Assembly (NCBI GenBank): GCA_031365425.1
Contig: JANLYB010000020.1
Coordinates: forward strand, 1 to 5,692
Direction of reading: 5' to 3'
Length of the DNA: 5,692 nt
Source of the DNA: JANXVY01 sp031365425
GTDB taxonomy: Bacteria; Pseudomonadota; Alphaproteobacteria; Rhizobiales; Hyphomicrobiaceae
Shown: positions 4,360 through 5,692 of the stretch, in pieces
Layout of the letters: each line of letters begins with the position of its first letter
Numbering within the stretch: position 1 is the stretch's first letter
The notes under the pieces: generated by a model
Databases searched by the model: none
What the model saw: the letters and a program-made list of their open reading frames with translations, nothing else
What the model was told of the DNA's origin: nothing
Made by a program: the position numbers and the translations under genes

Positions 4360-5520
4360 ATGCAGCCACCGGTCTATTCGACGCTTGAATTGTTGGACCG
4401 CCTCGTGGCGTTCGATACGACGAGCCACAAGAGCAACTTGGCGCTGATCCGGTTCGTCGAGGATTATCTTGCTCATTGCAAGGTTTCGAGCCGGCTGGTG
4501 ATGTCGCCGGACGGGGAAAAGGCAAACTTGTTTGCGACGATCGGGCCCGCCGGGATGCCCGGTGTTGCGCTGTCGGGGCATACGGACGTGGTGCCGGTCG
4601 ATGGACAGGCGTGGGATAGCGATCCGTTCCGGCTGAAGGATCTGGGCGATCGGGTGGCGGGGCGCGGCACGACGGACATGAAGGGGTTTTTGGCCTGCGT
4701 GCTGGCGGCGGTGCCGGAATTCAAAGCGCGGACGCTCAAGACGCCGATCCACATTGCGTTTTCGTATGACGAGGAGATCGGGTGCCTGGGTGTGCGGCCG
4801 ATGATTGCCGAGTTTGGGCATTCGTTGGTCAAGCCGCGCATGGTGATCGTGGGTGAGCCGACGAATATGTCGATCGTGGACGCCCACAAGGGGCCGGTGC
4901 GGTGGCATGTGGAGGTCAATGGCCGGGCGTCGCATTCGAGCATGGCGCATTTGGGCGTGAATGCGATTTCCTATGCGGGGCGGCTGATCGGGGAGTTGGG
5001 CCGGATCGAGGAGGGGTTAAAGGTGGCGGTCGATCCGCGGTTCGATCCGCCGTATGCCTCGTTGCAGATTACGCGGATGGAAGGCGGGACGGCGTCGAAT
5101 ATTGTGCCGGTGTCGGCGTGGTTCGGGTTTGAGGTGCGGGCGCTGCCATCGACGGATACCGGTAAGATCGAGCGGGATCTGCGGCGGTTTGCCGAGAAGA
5201 AGTGCTTGCCGGAGATGCGCAAGGTCGCGCCGGAAGCGTCGATTTCGATTTCGCAGACCAATCAGGTGGCGCCGTTCGTAGCGGAGGCAGATTCCGCGTT
5301 GACGGCGCTAGCGCTGAAGCTTGCCGGGCAGAACGAGACGTTTGCGGTGTCGTATGCGACGGAGGCCGGGTTGTTTCAGGAGGCTGGGAGTGCGGCGATC
5401 ATCTGCGGGCCGGGCGATATTGCGCAGGCGCATACGGCGAATGAGTGGGTGTCGAAGGCCGAGCTTGAGACGTGCAGCGCATTTTTGAGCCGGTTGGGGG
5501 AATGGTGCGAGGGGGCGTAG
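4360..5520 (+). CDS. argE: Acetylornithine deacetylase (M20 family, ArgE type)
   Basis: 386 residues, full length for cytosolic ArgE, which hydrolyses N2-acetyl-L-ornithine to ornithine and acetate in arginine synthesis. The two-metal M20 site is complete: His74 and Asp76 in SGHTDVVPV, bridging Asp106 in GTTDMKG, general base Glu138 and ligand Glu139 in YDEEIG, Glu166 in VGEPTN, and His358 in IAQAHTANEW. Residues about 178-290 form the inserted dimerisation domain (KGPVRWHVEVNGRASHSS at its start). The GHTDVVPVDGQAWDSDPF stretch favours ArgE over DapE, though substrate cannot be proven by eye. It starts 14 nt after apaG with no clear Shine-Dalgarno site, which suggests coupling. Its codons end in G far more than those of the atp genes. 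Its stop TAG is contributed by the repeat at 5517-5603. Confidence 0.92.
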   Translation: MQPPVYSTLELLDRLVAFDTTSHKSNLALIRFVEDYLAHCKVSSRLVMSPDGEKANLFATIGPAGMPGVALSGHTDVVPVDGQAWDSDPFRLKDLGDRVAGRGTTDMKGFLACVLAAVPEFKARTLKTPIHIAFSYDEEIGCLGVRPMIAEFGHSLVKPRMVIVGEPTNMSIVDAHKGPVRWHVEVNGRASHSSMAHLGVNAISYAGRLIGELGRIEEGLKVAVDPRFDPPYASLQITRMEGGTASNIVPVSAWFGFEVRALPSTDTGKIERDLRRFAEKKCLPEMRKVAPEASISISQTNQVAPFVAEADSALTALALKLAGQNETFAVSYATEAGLFQEAGSAAIICGPGDIAQAHTANEWVSKAELETCSAFLSRLGEWCEGA

Positions 5521-5603
5521 GTTGGGTTGAGCCTGTTTGCGAAACCCAACGCTGGGGCCGGAATGAAGTTGTCGGGTTTCGCCAAAGGCTCAACCCGACC
5601 TAC
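5517..5603. repeat. Two-hairpin palindromic repeat (MITE- or BIME-like) at the argE end
   Basis: The outer arms 5517-5550 and 5571-5603 are imperfect reverse complements starting GTAGGT and separated by 20 bases. Each arm also folds on itself. On the left, GTTGGGTT (5521-5528) pairs with AACCCAAC (5543-5550). On the right, GTCGGGTT (5571-5578) pairs with AACCCGAC (5592-5599). The T-to-C change in one half is matched by A-to-G in the other, so pairing is conserved. The GTAGGTTGGGTT...AACCCAAC type is a familiar interspersed repeat (recalled). The argE stop TAG (5518-5520) lies within its left end. It may form the 3' end of the apaG-argE mRNA; no T-run follows. Confidence 0.75.
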
Positions 5604-5662
5604 AGATGTGACTAGGACTTATCCCCGGTGCAGACGGGAAGGGATAGATTGGCGGCGTGCAT

Positions 5663-5688
5663 AATTGCCGGGACGAGGCCTGGGAATT
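5663..5688. repeat. Degenerate REP-like palindrome at the window edge
   Basis: AATTGCCGGG (5663-5672) and CCTGGGAATT (5679-5688) pair at 8 of 10 positions around ACGAGG. The minus-strand reading includes PGLVPAI, resembling the AGLVPAIH string of the same palindrome family as the perfect copy at 565-603. The remaining bases from 5604 show no supportable gene. An open minus-strand frame (5612-5692) runs off the window edge but overlaps this repeat. Confidence 0.45.
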
Positions 5689-5692
5689 TTCC

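Noticed and set aside
4342..4950. 202-codon open frame on the minus strand
   Set aside because: It is antisense to argE, whose catalytic residues are all intact. The product is rich in Arg, His and Pro, typical of a shadow frame.
5612..5692. Possible C-terminus of a minus-strand gene entering from the right
   Set aside because: Other frames are open here too, and the reading overlaps a degenerate REP-like palindrome. The sequence beyond the window is needed to judge it.
1..5692. CRISPR array, phage genes, toxin-antitoxin pair, defence or other undescribed multi-gene system
   Set aside because: No regularly spaced direct repeats, integrase, transposase or unknown gene cluster was seen. All supported genes belong to known housekeeping families.

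Overview
The window most likely comes from a GC-rich alphaproteobacterium, probably of the Hyphomicrobiales. The reasons are the F0 gene order atpI-atpB-atpE-atpF'-atpF with separate b' and b subunits and no F1 genes attached, the c subunit with a Glu proton carrier and an RNPSA loop, and interspersed palindromes of the kinds common in that group. Genus or species cannot be fixed from the sequence alone.

Layout. Positions 1-891 hold no gene I can support. This stretch is rich in palindromes and ends in a G-quadruplex motif (753-781), a very clear intrinsic terminator for the leftward operon (793-821) and a REP-like palindrome (849-882). Positions 892-3663, on the minus strand, are the F0 operon, transcribed atpI, atpB, atpE, atpF', atpF. 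A near-consensus promoter precedes it (TTGACA, 17 bp, TATGAA; 3715-3743). Positions 3664-3952 are the divergent control region, which also carries a perfect 8-bp palindrome (3841-3860) and a possible rightward promoter. Positions 3953-5520, on the plus strand, are apaG and an ArgE-type deacetylase gene, 14 nt apart and probably co-transcribed. Positions 5517-5603 are a two-hairpin repeat that supplies the argE stop codon. The last 90 bases carry another degenerate palindrome and no supportable gene.

How the genes work together. Subunits a (AtpB), c (AtpE), b' and b form the membrane rotor and stator of F1F0-ATP synthase, and AtpI is the assembly or accessory protein. The F1 genes must lie elsewhere, as is usual in alphaproteobacteria. 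Translation signals fit the c-ring stoichiometry: atpE has the best Shine-Dalgarno sequence, atpB uses GTG, and a strong hairpin separates atpE from the b-type subunits. ApaG and ArgE have no known functional link with ATP synthase.

Novelty. I see no undescribed multi-gene system: all six genes belong to familiar families. The observations worth checking are a lysine inside helix 1 of subunit c, the hairpin between atpE and atpF', a 67-nt U-free leader before atpB, the compensated two-hairpin repeat that ends argE, and the high density of different palindromic repeats.
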